In this document: positions 8,982 to 17,460 of the stretch, one piece after another
How the letters are laid out: each line of letters begins with the position of its first letter
Position numbering within the stretch: the stretch's first letter is position 1
Source: Pseudomonadota bacterium
GTDB taxonomy: Bacteria > Pseudomonadota > Gammaproteobacteria > Arenicellales > UBA868
Length of the DNA stretch: 36,433 bases
NCBI GenBank assembly: GCA_018672825.1
Contig: JABHUE010000127.1
Location: 1-36,433 of the forward strand
Reading direction: 5' to 3'
Program-made: the position numbers and the translations under genes
The notes under the pieces: generated by a model
Databases searched by the model: none
The model's input: the letters and a program-made list of their open reading frames with translations, nothing else
Told to the model about the DNA's origin: nothing

Positions 8982-10061
8982 ATGCTCCGACGAAAAAAAT
9001 TGTTGTTTGATGGTCCACTGATGATTGGGTTGATTACGCTTTCTTTTTTGGGACTGTTTGTGATCTATAGCGCATCGGGGGAAAACTTCAGTGTGATGGT
9101 GCGTCAGGGTATTCGCCTCGGTATTGGGTGGGTGGTCATGATCCTTGTTGCTCAAATTTCGCCTGAGACGATTAAACGATTCTCGCCCCATCTTTTTATC
9201 GTTGGAGTGGTGGTGCTCATTTTAGTGTTACTTGTGGGCGTCGTTGCGAAGGGGGCTCAACGTTGGCTTGATCTTGGAATTTTCCGTTTTCAACCCTCTG
9301 AATTAATGAAGCTCGCATTACCGATGATGGTGGCCTGGTTAATGACAAGAGATAAGTTGCCACCTACTTTTGCCATTATTCTTTTGGCGTTAGTGCTGAC
9401 GGCTATTCCAACGGGGCTTGTTGTGATTCAGCCAGATCTTGGAACGGGCATTATGCTTGCCGCTTCAGGTTTGCTCGTTATTTTTCTTGCAGGTATTCGT
9501 TGGCGGCATTTAATGATGATGCTTGCAACGGTAGCCGCTGTTGCGCCGTTTCTTTGGTCGCAATTGCATGACTACCATCGGCAACGGATTCTTACTCTTT
9601 TTGATCCTTGGGCAGACCCAATGGGTAGTGGGTATCAAACTATTCAGGCTCAGATCGCAATTGGCTCTGCTGGAATCTGGGGAAAAGGCTGGCTTCAGGG
9701 GAGCCAATCGCACCTGGAATTTATTCCGGAACGCAGCACGGACTTCATTTTTGCGGTTTTTGCAGAGGAGTTCGGCCTAATCGGCGTGTTGATACTCATC
9801 GTGTTGTATCTTTTTATTGCGGGACGATGCCTGGCGATGGCGTATCAAACGAAGGAAACCTATTCACGCCTTTTGATCGGGGCGCTAGCGCTTACCTTTT
9901 TCTTCTACTTATTTGTTAATCTAGGAATGGTTTCGGGGATTTTGCCCATCGTGGGCGTGCCATTACCGCTCGTGAGTTACGGGGGGACTTCGATGCTGAC
10001 TTTAATGGCAGCATTTGGAATTATGATGGGCACGCATTCAAGACGCAGACTAATGACATGA
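8982..10061 (+). CDS. rodA: RodA, SEDS peptidoglycan polymerase
   Basis: 359 residues, ten predicted membrane helices. RodA is the lipid II glycosyltransferase of the elongasome, paired with PBP2. Family signatures: FQPSELMKLALPM (helix 3 region), the extracellular loop with FIPERSTDFIFAVFAEEFG, and the C-terminal PLPLVSYGGTSMLTLMAAFGIMMG. The catalytic Asp of SEDS proteins fits the conserved Asp in RSTDFIF. The start ATG at 8982 lies 16 bases after the PBP2 stop. A TAAGG sits unusually close to it (1-2 bases), so initiation strength is uncertain. The stop overlaps the mltB start as ATGA. Confidence 0.97.
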   Translation: MLRRKKLLFDGPLMIGLITLSFLGLFVIYSASGENFSVMVRQGIRLGIGWVVMILVAQISPETIKRFSPHLFIVGVVVLILVLLVGVVAKGAQRWLDLGIFRFQPSELMKLALPMMVAWLMTRDKLPPTFAIILLALVLTAIPTGLVVIQPDLGTGIMLAASGLLVIFLAGIRWRHLMMMLATVAAVAPFLWSQLHDYHRQRILTLFDPWADPMGSGYQTIQAQIAIGSAGIWGKGWLQGSQSHLEFIPERSTDFIFAVFAEEFGLIGVLILIVLYLFIAGRCLAMAYQTKETYSRLLIGALALTFFFYLFVNLGMVSGILPIVGVPLPLVSYGGTSMLTLMAAFGIMMGTHSRRRLMT

Positions 10062-11080
10062 TAAGAGAAAAAATTTTTTTTAAAAGTCGTAATTATTTGC
10101 AGCGCTGGAACATGAGCCTGATATGGGTATTGGCGTTTGGGGCGTTCTTCTGGTCAAACGTTGATGCCGTATCACTTGAAAAATATCCGGAATTAACCGA
10201 ACTTGCCGCTGAGCTTGATGGCAATCTGGGGTTGCGCAAAGAAAAAATCGAGTCTTGGTTTGAAGGTGCTGAGATAAAGACCAAAATTATTGATGCAATG
10301 AATCGACCGGCCGAAAGGCTTGATTGGCATCGTTATCGGTCTTTATTTGTGAATACCGCATCAATTGAGGGGGGCGTTAAGTTCCTCAAGGAGAATGCAG
10401 CCGTTCTTGATGAGGCTGAAGCTCGATACGGCATCCCAGCGGAAATCATTGTCGCCATTATTGGTGTTGAAACTCGATATGGGAAAGTGCTCGGGAACCT
10501 AAGGGTGCTTGATAGTCTGGTGACGCTTTCAGTCGAGTATCCACGCCGGAGTAAGTTCTTTTCCTCGCAATTAGCACATTTTCTTAAACTCACGGCGGAG
10601 GAGGGCCTGGATCCTACTGTGGTGAAGGGTTCTTACGCAGGCGCGATGGGGATTCCCCAGTTTATGCCGAGTAGTTACCGAGACTATGCGATTGACTTCG
10701 ACGACGATGGGCGGGCCGATCTTCTCAATAGCGTGGCAGATGCGATTGGAAGTGTGGCGAATTATCTCTCTCGATTTGGCTGGAAAGCCAAAACCCCAAT
10801 CATGGTTCGTATCTCGCAGCCACCATCAGAAATAGAAAATTTGGTTACTCGAAAACTTACGGCAAACACGCCGATCTCAGAAGTGCGCGAACTCGAAATT
10901 GAAATTCTGGGGCCTGATGATGGCAAGGTGGGGGTGATGAAATTTGATGGAAAATTGGGACCAGATTATCGTATTGGCCATCATAATTTCTTTGTGATTA
11001 CACGATACAACCGTAGTCAAAATTATGCGATGTCGGTCTATGAGCTTGCAGAGAAAATAGCGGCAGCGTCGAGCAATTGA
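10058..11080 (+). CDS. mltB: MltB-type lytic murein transglycosylase B
   Basis: 340 residues. It cleaves the MurNAc-GlcNAc bond of peptidoglycan with formation of 1,6-anhydroMurNAc. The catalytic Glu is Glu138 in VGVETRYGKVLGN. The other family motifs follow: GSYAGAMGIPQFMPSSYRDYA and then DFDDDGRADLLNSVADAIGSVANYL. The N terminus has a basic region and a hydrophobic stretch (about residues 20-36) but no lipobox Cys, so unlike E. coli MltB it is probably secreted or membrane-anchored rather than lipidated. An internal ATG at 10112 would give a more compact signal peptide. It overlaps rodA (ATGA) and rlpA (TTGA). Confidence 0.94.
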   Translation: MIREKIFFKSRNYLQRWNMSLIWVLAFGAFFWSNVDAVSLEKYPELTELAAELDGNLGLRKEKIESWFEGAEIKTKIIDAMNRPAERLDWHRYRSLFVNTASIEGGVKFLKENAAVLDEAEARYGIPAEIIVAIIGVETRYGKVLGNLRVLDSLVTLSVEYPRRSKFFSSQLAHFLKLTAEEGLDPTVVKGSYAGAMGIPQFMPSSYRDYAIDFDDDGRADLLNSVADAIGSVANYLSRFGWKAKTPIMVRISQPPSEIENLVTRKLTANTPISEVRELEIEILGPDDGKVGVMKFDGKLGPDYRIGHHNFFVITRYNRSQNYAMSVYELAEKIAAASSN

Positions 11081-11895
11081 TTTTTTCAGTCAGTCGGCTG
11101 CTTATTCTTGGAGTTGTTTTAGCGGTCGTGCCGGGCTGTGGCATTTTCAAAGAAAAAAACTCGGGTGCGTATTATCAGGATGACGGGCCACCAAAAGGAG
11201 GGCCTGATCCATCGACAGTCGCTAACCCAGTTCCGCGCGCTGAACCGCTGAGTAAGATCGGCAATTCGTCTTACGAGGTATTCGGTGTCCGGTATTATCC
11301 GATGTCTTCGATCGAATCCGGTTATAGCGAGGTGGGTGAAGCCTCTTGGTACGGCCGCAAGTTTCATGGACGACCCACCTCTAGTGGCGAGAAATACGAT
11401 ATGTTTGCCATGACGGCAGCTCATAAAACATTACCGCTGCCCACCTACCTGAGCGTTAAAAATCTGACCAACCAAAAAGAGGTTATCGTTCGGGTTAACG
11501 ATCGCGGTCCCTTTTTAGGCGGACGAATTCTTGACCTTTCCTACATGGCAGCTCAGAAATTGGGTGTTGTTGAGTCTGGCACTGCGAAGGTAAAGATTAC
11601 CGCGGTGGGTACCGTTTCGCCGGCGACTCAACAACAAACGAAAGAGTCTTCGACTCGTTCTCAGGTGTTATTGCAAGCGGCCAGCTTTCAACTTAAGGAG
11701 AATGCTGTTCGACTTCGATTAAAACTCATTCAAGACGGGATGAATGAGATTAGGATTCAGACTGTGAAAATTGATGAGAGGCTGTATTATCGAGTTCGAG
11801 CGGGCCCCTATCAAGATCAAGACGTGGTTCGTGAGAAAGTAAAAAAAATTAAATCGATTACAGGCACAGCGCCCAAGATATTGATGGTGAATTAA
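11077..11895 (+). CDS. rlpA: RlpA-like septal lipoprotein, DPBB plus SPOR domains
   Basis: 272 residues from a TTG that overlaps the mltB stop (TTGA); no ATG or GTG keeps the signal sequence. A hydrophobic N terminus ends in VVPGC, a slightly unusual lipobox with Pro at -2, so Cys21 is the likely lipidated residue. Residues about 85-180 form the double-psi beta-barrel with GEASWYGRKFHGRPTSSGE, the AAHKTLPLPT block and VNDRGPFLGGRILDLSYMAA. In some bacteria this domain is a lytic transglycosylase for denuded glycans. Residues about 198-272 form a SPOR domain that binds stripped glycan at the septum. Between mltB and dacA, the classic RlpA position. Confidence 0.93.
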   Translation: MIFSVSRLLILGVVLAVVPGCGIFKEKNSGAYYQDDGPPKGGPDPSTVANPVPRAEPLSKIGNSSYEVFGVRYYPMSSIESGYSEVGEASWYGRKFHGRPTSSGEKYDMFAMTAAHKTLPLPTYLSVKNLTNQKEVIVRVNDRGPFLGGRILDLSYMAAQKLGVVESGTAKVKITAVGTVSPATQQQTKESSTRSQVLLQAASFQLKENAVRLRLKLIQDGMNEIRIQTVKIDERLYYRVRAGPYQDQDVVREKVKKIKSITGTAPKILMVN

Positions 11896-13091
11896 TGCAA
11901 CAGACTTTAGAAAAATTTAGACAGGTAGTTGGTGTTTTTTTTATTTCTATTATCGGAGGTTTAGTAACCGGGTCAGCTGTGATCGCATCGGAGGTTGAGT
12001 CAGATCTTGAAGGTGCGATGAGATCAACGATTCCGGCCCCAAACCTTAAAGTATCGTCTTGGCTCTTGATGGATGCTAAAACAGGTTTAACCCTGGCCGC
12101 AAACAATCCAGATGCTCCGGTAGAGCCTGCCAGTCTTACAAAATTAATGACGGCATTTATCGTTTTTCGTGAAATCGAAAGAGAGACTATTTCACTTGAC
12201 GATATTGTTGTTGTCAGTGAAAAAGCGTGGCGTTCGGAAGGATCGCGGATGTTTATCGAGGTTGGCGATAAAGTGCGCATTGATGATCTTTTGATGGGCC
12301 TGGTGGTTCAGTCTGGAAATGATGCCGCTGTTGCGTTGGCTGAGCATGTTGCCGGGAGCGAAGAGGGTTTTGCAGATTTGATGAACCAAACCGCCTCTGA
12401 ACTCGGAATGGATAACAGCAATTTTGTAAACAGCGCCGGGATGCCGCATCCGGATCACTATACAACTGCGCGCGATATTTCCCAACTTGCCAGAGCGATT
12501 TTGATTGATCAGCCCGAACACTATGACCGATATAAAATTCGCGAATTTACCTGGAATGGAATTACCCAGAAGAATCGTAACCCGCTATTAGGGCGGGATG
12601 AGTCGATTGATGGTATCAAGACGGGACATACCCGATCCGCGGGTTATTGTCTTGTAGGTTCCGCTCAAAAAGATGGGATGCGGTTGATTGGTTCAGTGAT
12701 GGGCGCTTCGGGGGATCGCGAGCGAGGGGATGCTGTTTACTCATTGCTGCGGTTTGGGTTTGCAGCATACGAGCATCATGACCTTTACCCGGCGGGCGAA
12801 GTCATTGTGGATTCTTTTGTTTTTAAAGGCGCAAAAAATTCGGTGGCACTTGGATTATCTGATTCTATGACTCTTGTTTTGCCTAAAGGGGCAGGTAAAG
12901 ATCTTCAGGCCAGTGTCTCACTAGCTGATCCGGTGATCGCGCCTATAAGTTTGGGTGACGAGTTGGGCGTGTTGTCCGTTTCACTCGCGGGCGAGCAGAT
13001 TGTTTCCCGTCCCGTGGTGTCGCTTGAGCAGGTCGCGGCAGGCTCATTGTGGCAGAGGTTAAGTGATACCGCACGCCTCTGGTTTTATTGA
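11895..13091 (+). CDS. dacA: D-alanyl-D-alanine carboxypeptidase, PBP5/6 type
   Basis: 398 residues. It trims the terminal D-Ala from stem pentapeptides in the periplasm, limiting crosslinking. The N-terminal signal covers about residues 1-30. Active-site motifs: Ser80-x-x-Lys83 (PASLTKLM), Ser140-Gly-Asn142 (VQSGNDAAVAL) and Lys242-Thr-Gly (DGIKTGHTRSAGYC). The beta-rich C-terminal PBP5 domain spans about 290-380, and the final residues (SLWQRLSDTARLWFY) look like the amphipathic membrane anchor of this class. The start overlaps the rlpA stop as TAATG, and the stop overlaps the next start as TGATG. Confidence 0.96.
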   Translation: MQQTLEKFRQVVGVFFISIIGGLVTGSAVIASEVESDLEGAMRSTIPAPNLKVSSWLLMDAKTGLTLAANNPDAPVEPASLTKLMTAFIVFREIERETISLDDIVVVSEKAWRSEGSRMFIEVGDKVRIDDLLMGLVVQSGNDAAVALAEHVAGSEEGFADLMNQTASELGMDNSNFVNSAGMPHPDHYTTARDISQLARAILIDQPEHYDRYKIREFTWNGITQKNRNPLLGRDESIDGIKTGHTRSAGYCLVGSAQKDGMRLIGSVMGASGDRERGDAVYSLLRFGFAAYEHHDLYPAGEVIVDSFVFKGAKNSVALGLSDSMTLVLPKGAGKDLQASVSLADPVIAPISLGDELGVLSVSLAGEQIVSRPVVSLEQVAAGSLWQRLSDTARLWFY

Positions 13092-13378
13092 TGGGGATGG
13101 CGAACGACGCAGATGGACCGTCCCCTGAATTGTTGGATTTTCCCTGTCAGTTTCAGATCAAGGCAATGGGGCGCAAGGTTGATGGGTTTCAACAGAGAGT
13201 CAGCGAGATTGTGCTTCGCCATTTAAATGACGCCCCGATTCTGGATAAATCGATCAGAGAGAGTTCAAGTTCTCGCTATGTGTCGGTGAGTTGTACGATC
13301 CAAGCAACAAGTCGTGAACAGTTGGACGCAATTTATATGGATCTTAACAGCGAGCAAGATGTGCTGATGACCTTATAA
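13091..13378 (+). CDS. ybeD: YbeD/DUF493 family small protein
   Basis: 95 residues from the ATG at 13091, which overlaps the dacA stop (TGATG); an in-frame TTG three bases earlier and an ATG at 13097 are minor alternatives. DUF493 proteins have a ferredoxin-like, ACT-like fold suggestive of a regulatory role, but no biochemical function is established. The motif LLDFPCQFQIKAMG at the N terminus and the terminal DAIYMDLNSEQDVLMTL match the family. The placement between dacA and lipB is the same as in E. coli, which has led to proposals of a link to lipoate metabolism. Confidence 0.92.
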   Translation: MGMANDADGPSPELLDFPCQFQIKAMGRKVDGFQQRVSEIVLRHLNDAPILDKSIRESSSSRYVSVSCTIQATSREQLDAIYMDLNSEQDVLMTL

Positions 13379-13393
13379 CCACTCTGCATTTTG

Positions 13394-14014
13394 ATGAAAG
13401 AGTACTCTCCTATTCAGTTTCAGCATCTCGGCCGCTGTGAATATGTTGAGACGATGAATCGAATGCGAGCGTGGACTGATGAGCGAGATTCAAATACGGA
13501 CGACCAGGTCTGGTTTCTCGAGCACTTTCCGGTTTATACCCAAGGCGTAAGTTGTGACGCTCGACCCATGGATGAAAGTCAGGGAATCCCGGTTATAAAG
13601 TCGGATAGAGGTGGGCAAATTACTTACCACGCCCCGGGACAGTTGATCGCGTATTTTTTATTTGATCTTAAGCGTCGAAAACTTGGCGTCCGGAAACTCG
13701 TCTCCATGATTGAGCAGGCAACGATTGTGATGTTGGCTGAGTTCGGGCTTACAGCAAAAACCAAGGAAGGGGCGCCGGGGGTTTATATCGCTGGCGAAAA
13801 AATTGCGGCGCTAGGGCTTAGAGTGCGCTCCGGATGCAGCTATCACGGCCTGAGCATTAATGTAGACCTCGATCTTGATCCATTCTCGAATATTCACCCC
13901 TGCGGTTATCAAGGCCTTAACGTGACCAGTTTGCGAGATCACGGTATCTCTTTAACGGTCGCCGATGTTGCGGAGCGACTAAAAACGGTAATTGCTCATC
14001 TCGCTGAGCGGTAA
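13394..14014 (+). CDS. lipB: LipB, octanoyl-ACP:protein N-octanoyltransferase
   Basis: 206 residues from the ATG at 13394; the TTG directly before it adds one residue. It transfers octanoate from acyl carrier protein to lipoyl domains, the first step of lipoate assembly. Substrate-binding motif RGGQITYHAPGQLIAYFLFDL, catalytic Lys136 (GEKIAALGLRV) and catalytic Cys170 (IHPCGYQGLNVTSL) are present. Last gene of the plus-strand envelope cluster, 15 bases after ybeD. lipA, which usually follows lipB, is absent here; murU converges instead. Confidence 0.96.
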   Translation: MKEYSPIQFQHLGRCEYVETMNRMRAWTDERDSNTDDQVWFLEHFPVYTQGVSCDARPMDESQGIPVIKSDRGGQITYHAPGQLIAYFLFDLKRRKLGVRKLVSMIEQATIVMLAEFGLTAKTKEGAPGVYIAGEKIAALGLRVRSGCSYHGLSINVDLDLDPFSNIHPCGYQGLNVTSLRDHGISLTVADVAERLKTVIAHLAER

Positions 14015-14039
14015 CTGGGATGATCTCAGAAAGTCTTGG

Positions 14040-14723
14040 CTAGTCGTTGTTTTCGCTTTTTCGTGCAGCATCGAGACGTTCCGGAGTCCCAACATCAATC
14101 CAGCGACCTGTAAAAAGTGATCCGCTGATGAGGCCATCCTGTGATTTTTTTTTCAGAATTGGGGTAAGCGGAAACCTTCCAGGTGAGCAACTATTGAATA
14201 ATTTTTTACGATAGACGGCAATGCCTGAAAAAGTTAGATTTTCTTCGGGGCATTTGCTTGGCAACTTTACTTGCCCTGCATCCAGGCGAAAATCGCCTTT
14301 GGGGTGGTGGGCGGGATTTTTAACCAGGATCAGATGAGCATAACTGTCCATTTTGTTGGGCAATCGATCAAAAGCAAAGTCAGTTCGGATGTCGGCGTTA
14401 ACAACAACGAAGGGGTCTGATGCAACATGATCTAATGCCTGCAGGATGCCGCCTCCTGTCTCGAGTGCGCCGTTGGACTCCTGCGAGAAATAAATATCAA
14501 GGCCGCTCGGCGCATATCGCGAAACATGATCGATAATTTTTGCGCCTAAATGGGCAACATTGATCGTGATTTGGTCTATTCCAGCAGCATTCAGGGCTGT
14601 TAGATGGTGGTCAATCAGCGTGGTCTGGCCGATGTGGAGCAACGGTTTTGGGATCGTGTCGGTGATCGGGGATAGTCGTTCCCCTCGACCCGCGGCTAGG
14701 ATGATTGCTGATTTCGGAGGCAT
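14040..14723 (-). CDS. murU: MurU-like N-acetylmuramate-1-phosphate uridylyltransferase
   Basis: 227 residues, a nucleotidyltransferase of the sugar-1-phosphate family. The N-terminal pyrophosphorylase signature AIILAAGRGERLSPITDTIPKPLL binds nucleotide, and the LETGGGILQAL motif and FVVVNADIRTDF (metal-binding Asp) are intact. The close resemblance to Pseudomonas MurU, and the neighbouring divergent lptD-surA, point to the muropeptide recycling step that makes UDP-MurNAc from MurNAc-1-P, bypassing the fosfomycin-sensitive route. In Pseudomonas the partner kinase gene amgK sits between murU and lptD; here only 175 bases separate murU from the preferred lptD start and no kinase is present. A generic mannose-1-phosphate guanylyltransferase is the alternative reading. 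Confidence 0.83.
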   Translation of the reverse strand: MPPKSAIILAAGRGERLSPITDTIPKPLLHIGQTTLIDHHLTALNAAGIDQITINVAHLGAKIIDHVSRYAPSGLDIYFSQESNGALETGGGILQALDHVASDPFVVVNADIRTDFAFDRLPNKMDSYAHLILVKNPAHHPKGDFRLDAGQVKLPSKCPEENLTFSGIAVYRKKLFNSCSPGRFPLTPILKKKSQDGLISGSLFTGRWIDVGTPERLDAARKSENND

Positions 14724-14782
14724 GATGAAATTTTACCTTCATGTTTCTGGCGATGGAGATTCCGACAACCGATGACCTTGCC

Positions 14783-14788
14783 TATAAT
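14783..14788 (+). promoter_or_regulatory. Probable -10 box for lptD
   Basis: A perfect TATAAT; the -35 region 17 bases upstream (TTCCGA, 14760-14765) is poor. The predicted transcript start is about 14795, only a couple of bases before the first in-frame ATG of lptD (14797). That makes this ATG an unlikely start on an ordinary leadered message and favours the ATG at 14899. Confidence 0.4.
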
Positions 14789-14898
14789 AAAGCCTTATGA
14801 ATGTTGATTCTTTATGCCAGAAATTTCTGTTTTTTGTCAAAACTGTTGCACCTTTGTTTTGCGGTAAGGCCCTTCAAACATTAGGTATGGTTTTCCAT

Positions 14899-17445
14899 AT
14901 GAAAGATATCAGACGCGCTTATCGAGCGGCGCTCGTTGTATTATGGGTTAGCGTCGCTTTTGCTACCACTGTAAAGGCGCAAGCGCCCGTTATATTTGCT
15001 GACGAAGAGGCGTGTCCGGCAGATCTTATCGATGTACCGCTGGATTTAATTCCCTATCTGAACCGAGATCCTGCCCAGCTGCCGATCAATCTCGAGGCTG
15101 ATTCTATTGATATTCCGTCAGCGGATAAGCTTGAGCTAAGAGGGGGTGCCTTCGCAACGCAGGGCGCGCGGGCGATATATGCAAATGAAATTCTTTTTGA
15201 TAAAAAGACGATGTCTCTCGAGGCCAAGAAAGCAATCTTATTTTCTGAGCAAGGCGATCGGATTACTGCAGTTGCACTTGATCTCGACATGGAAACCCGA
15301 ATTGGAACCGCGTCGGACGTTACCCTGCAGTTATCAAGACGAGATCCCATTCCAAAGAGAAAAATTGAAGATTTTTCTGCTTTGTCTTTCGATCAATCAG
15401 GGTACACCATGGCGATTGCCGGAACGTCTGGGAGTATTAAAGGACCAAGCGCAACAGGTTATTCATCGGGAACGATTCGTCTGTCGTCGGGAGAGATATT
15501 AGCGATTAACAGCGATGAGTCAGAAATTACGGATGAGGCCAATATTGAGCCGATTAGTGTTAAAGCCAAAGCCCGCGCAACCGCGAGCCGTTTGTTTCTG
15601 GAGGGACATGATCGTGAGCGACTGGAGGATGTCGTTTATTCAAGATGTGTGGCTGGAGATGATGCCGTCTTAATTGAGGCAAGCGAGATCACCTTGGATC
15701 ATGCCTCCGGTATTGGGGTGGGCGAGAATTTGAAAGTTCGGTTTTATGGCGTGCCAATTGCGTATGCGCCGCGATTGAGTTTTCCGATTACCGAAGAAAG
15801 AAAAAGTGGTCTGTTATTCCCCACCATTGGCTATGGTAACAACTGGGGGTTTAATGTCGAAGTCCCTTATTACTGGAATATTGCACCATCCCAAGATGCA
15901 ACATTTGCGGGGCGCTATATGGGTAACCGAGGCGTTCTAGGGTCAGGGGAGTTTCGCTACATGGGCGAAACAACCTCCAGTGACTTCAATGGAATCGTTC
16001 GTGGAGAATTTATGCCCGATGACTCCGAGTATGGCGATGGCCGCTATGGATTCAGTTATCAGCATAGACAAAATATTGCAAAGCAGGGTTCAAGAATTTC
16101 ACTGAATGCGGATGTGGGATACGTATCAGATAAAGACTACCTTACAGACCTCGCAAACAATCTTGCGATTAGCAGCGCTTCGCATCTTCCCCAAAGGGCA
16201 GATGTTTCGATTGATCCTTCTGATATTTTTCTTGAGGACGAAAACTTTCTGTTAAATGTTGATGCGACGGCCTATCAGACGGTCGATAAAAATGTGTCAA
16301 AAGATAATGAGCCATATAGTCGACTACCCGGTATTCGCGCAGATTGGGAAAAAGACTTCACAGTAGGGTCACAGCGATCTGTAAGTTATAACGAGACTCG
16401 TTTTACTTTAAAACCTGAAGTTAAATCTGAGTTGGTCAACTTCGGGCATGCCTCTTCCAGTAAGACAACCGGATTGAGATGGGATACCGAGACGTCCCTC
16501 GCGGTGCCGATTGAAAGATCATTTATTGAAATTACACCAAAAGTCACTTATGCGTATACCGCATACAATGTGGAAACCCAGCCGATTGGCCAGTCGTCGG
16601 ATCCCACTCGAGGTATTTATCTTTTGGAATTGGGTTCAAAACTATTTTTGGAGCGTGAGGTCAGTTGGCGTGAAACAGGCCACACCCAAACTCTGGTTCC
16701 AAGTCTGACATATCACTATGTGCCCTACGAAGATCAAGACGATCTTCCGGTCTTTGATTCAGGCTCTGTCGGTTTCGACAATATCGCAGATGCTTTCCTT
16801 GGAAACGGTTTCTGGGGATCAGATCGGATTCAGAATTTTCAGGGGTTTACGCTGGGGCTCGCAAGTGAGACTTATCAATCGGATAGTGGCGACGATCTGT
16901 TGCGCTGGGATTTAGCGCAGCAAATTTATCTTGCTGACCGCGAAGTAACGATTGGTAGCGAAGAGGTGGATGATAGCGACCTCTCGCCGCTAGTCGGAAA
17001 GATTGATTTTTATCCGACAAAGACACTGAAGACAGATGGCTTCTTGAACTGGAACTGGGATGAGAGCAAGGTCGAGCACTGGCGGCTTGGCGCTGCGTTA
17101 AATCCAGATTTTCGTCGAAAACTTGCAGCGACCTACGGATGGTATGAGACGTCTAGCAGCATTCAGTTGGATTTCACCTGGCCGATTTCATCCCGATGGC
17201 AGTTTGGTACCAATCTGCTTCGCAGTGAGTCCGATTCCAGCGATGACGGAATCTATTCGAAAGTCAGTCTAGGTTACGATGCGTGCTGTTGGGCGATACA
17301 GGTTGCGCTTGAGGATCGACCGAACGGCTCTGACGAAGAGTCCGAAACGAGATTTATGGCAACGTTCAGCCTGAAAGGCATGGGCCGAATCTCGACTGAT
17401 CAGCTTGAAGGCGGATTCACAGCCGGTGCGCCCTCTCTTAATTAA
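14899..17445 (+). CDS. lptD: LptD, LPS assembly outer-membrane barrel
   Basis: 848 residues from the ATG at 14899. I prefer it because the protein then opens with a compact Sec signal peptide ending in TVKAQA, and because a -10 box overlaps the earlier ATG. Starts at 14797 (882 residues) or 14887 are possible. LptD forms the barrel that inserts lipopolysaccharide into the outer leaflet, plugged by LptE. An N-terminal OstA-like jellyroll (about residues 60-200) takes LPS from LptA; the rest is the beta-barrel. Four cysteines for the LptD disulfides are present: Cys39, Cys250 and the adjacent pair Cys796-Cys797 (DACCWAIQV). Its folding chaperone SurA is encoded 15 bases downstream. Confidence 0.95.
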   Translation: MKDIRRAYRAALVVLWVSVAFATTVKAQAPVIFADEEACPADLIDVPLDLIPYLNRDPAQLPINLEADSIDIPSADKLELRGGAFATQGARAIYANEILFDKKTMSLEAKKAILFSEQGDRITAVALDLDMETRIGTASDVTLQLSRRDPIPKRKIEDFSALSFDQSGYTMAIAGTSGSIKGPSATGYSSGTIRLSSGEILAINSDESEITDEANIEPISVKAKARATASRLFLEGHDRERLEDVVYSRCVAGDDAVLIEASEITLDHASGIGVGENLKVRFYGVPIAYAPRLSFPITEERKSGLLFPTIGYGNNWGFNVEVPYYWNIAPSQDATFAGRYMGNRGVLGSGEFRYMGETTSSDFNGIVRGEFMPDDSEYGDGRYGFSYQHRQNIAKQGSRISLNADVGYVSDKDYLTDLANNLAISSASHLPQRADVSIDPSDIFLEDENFLLNVDATAYQTVDKNVSKDNEPYSRLPGIRADWEKDFTVGSQRSVSYNETRFTLKPEVKSELVNFGHASSSKTTGLRWDTETSLAVPIERSFIEITPKVTYAYTAYNVETQPIGQSSDPTRGIYLLELGSKLFLEREVSWRETGHTQTLVPSLTYHYVPYEDQDDLPVFDSGSVGFDNIADAFLGNGFWGSDRIQNFQGFTLGLASETYQSDSGDDLLRWDLAQQIYLADREVTIGSEEVDDSDLSPLVGKIDFYPTKTLKTDGFLNWNWDESKVEHWRLGAALNPDFRRKLAATYGWYETSSSIQLDFTWPISSRWQFGTNLLRSESDSSDDGIYSKVSLGYDACCWAIQVALEDRPNGSDEESETRFMATFSLKGMGRISTDQLEGGFTAGAPSLN

Positions 17446-17460
17446 ACCTTTCATTCCAAG

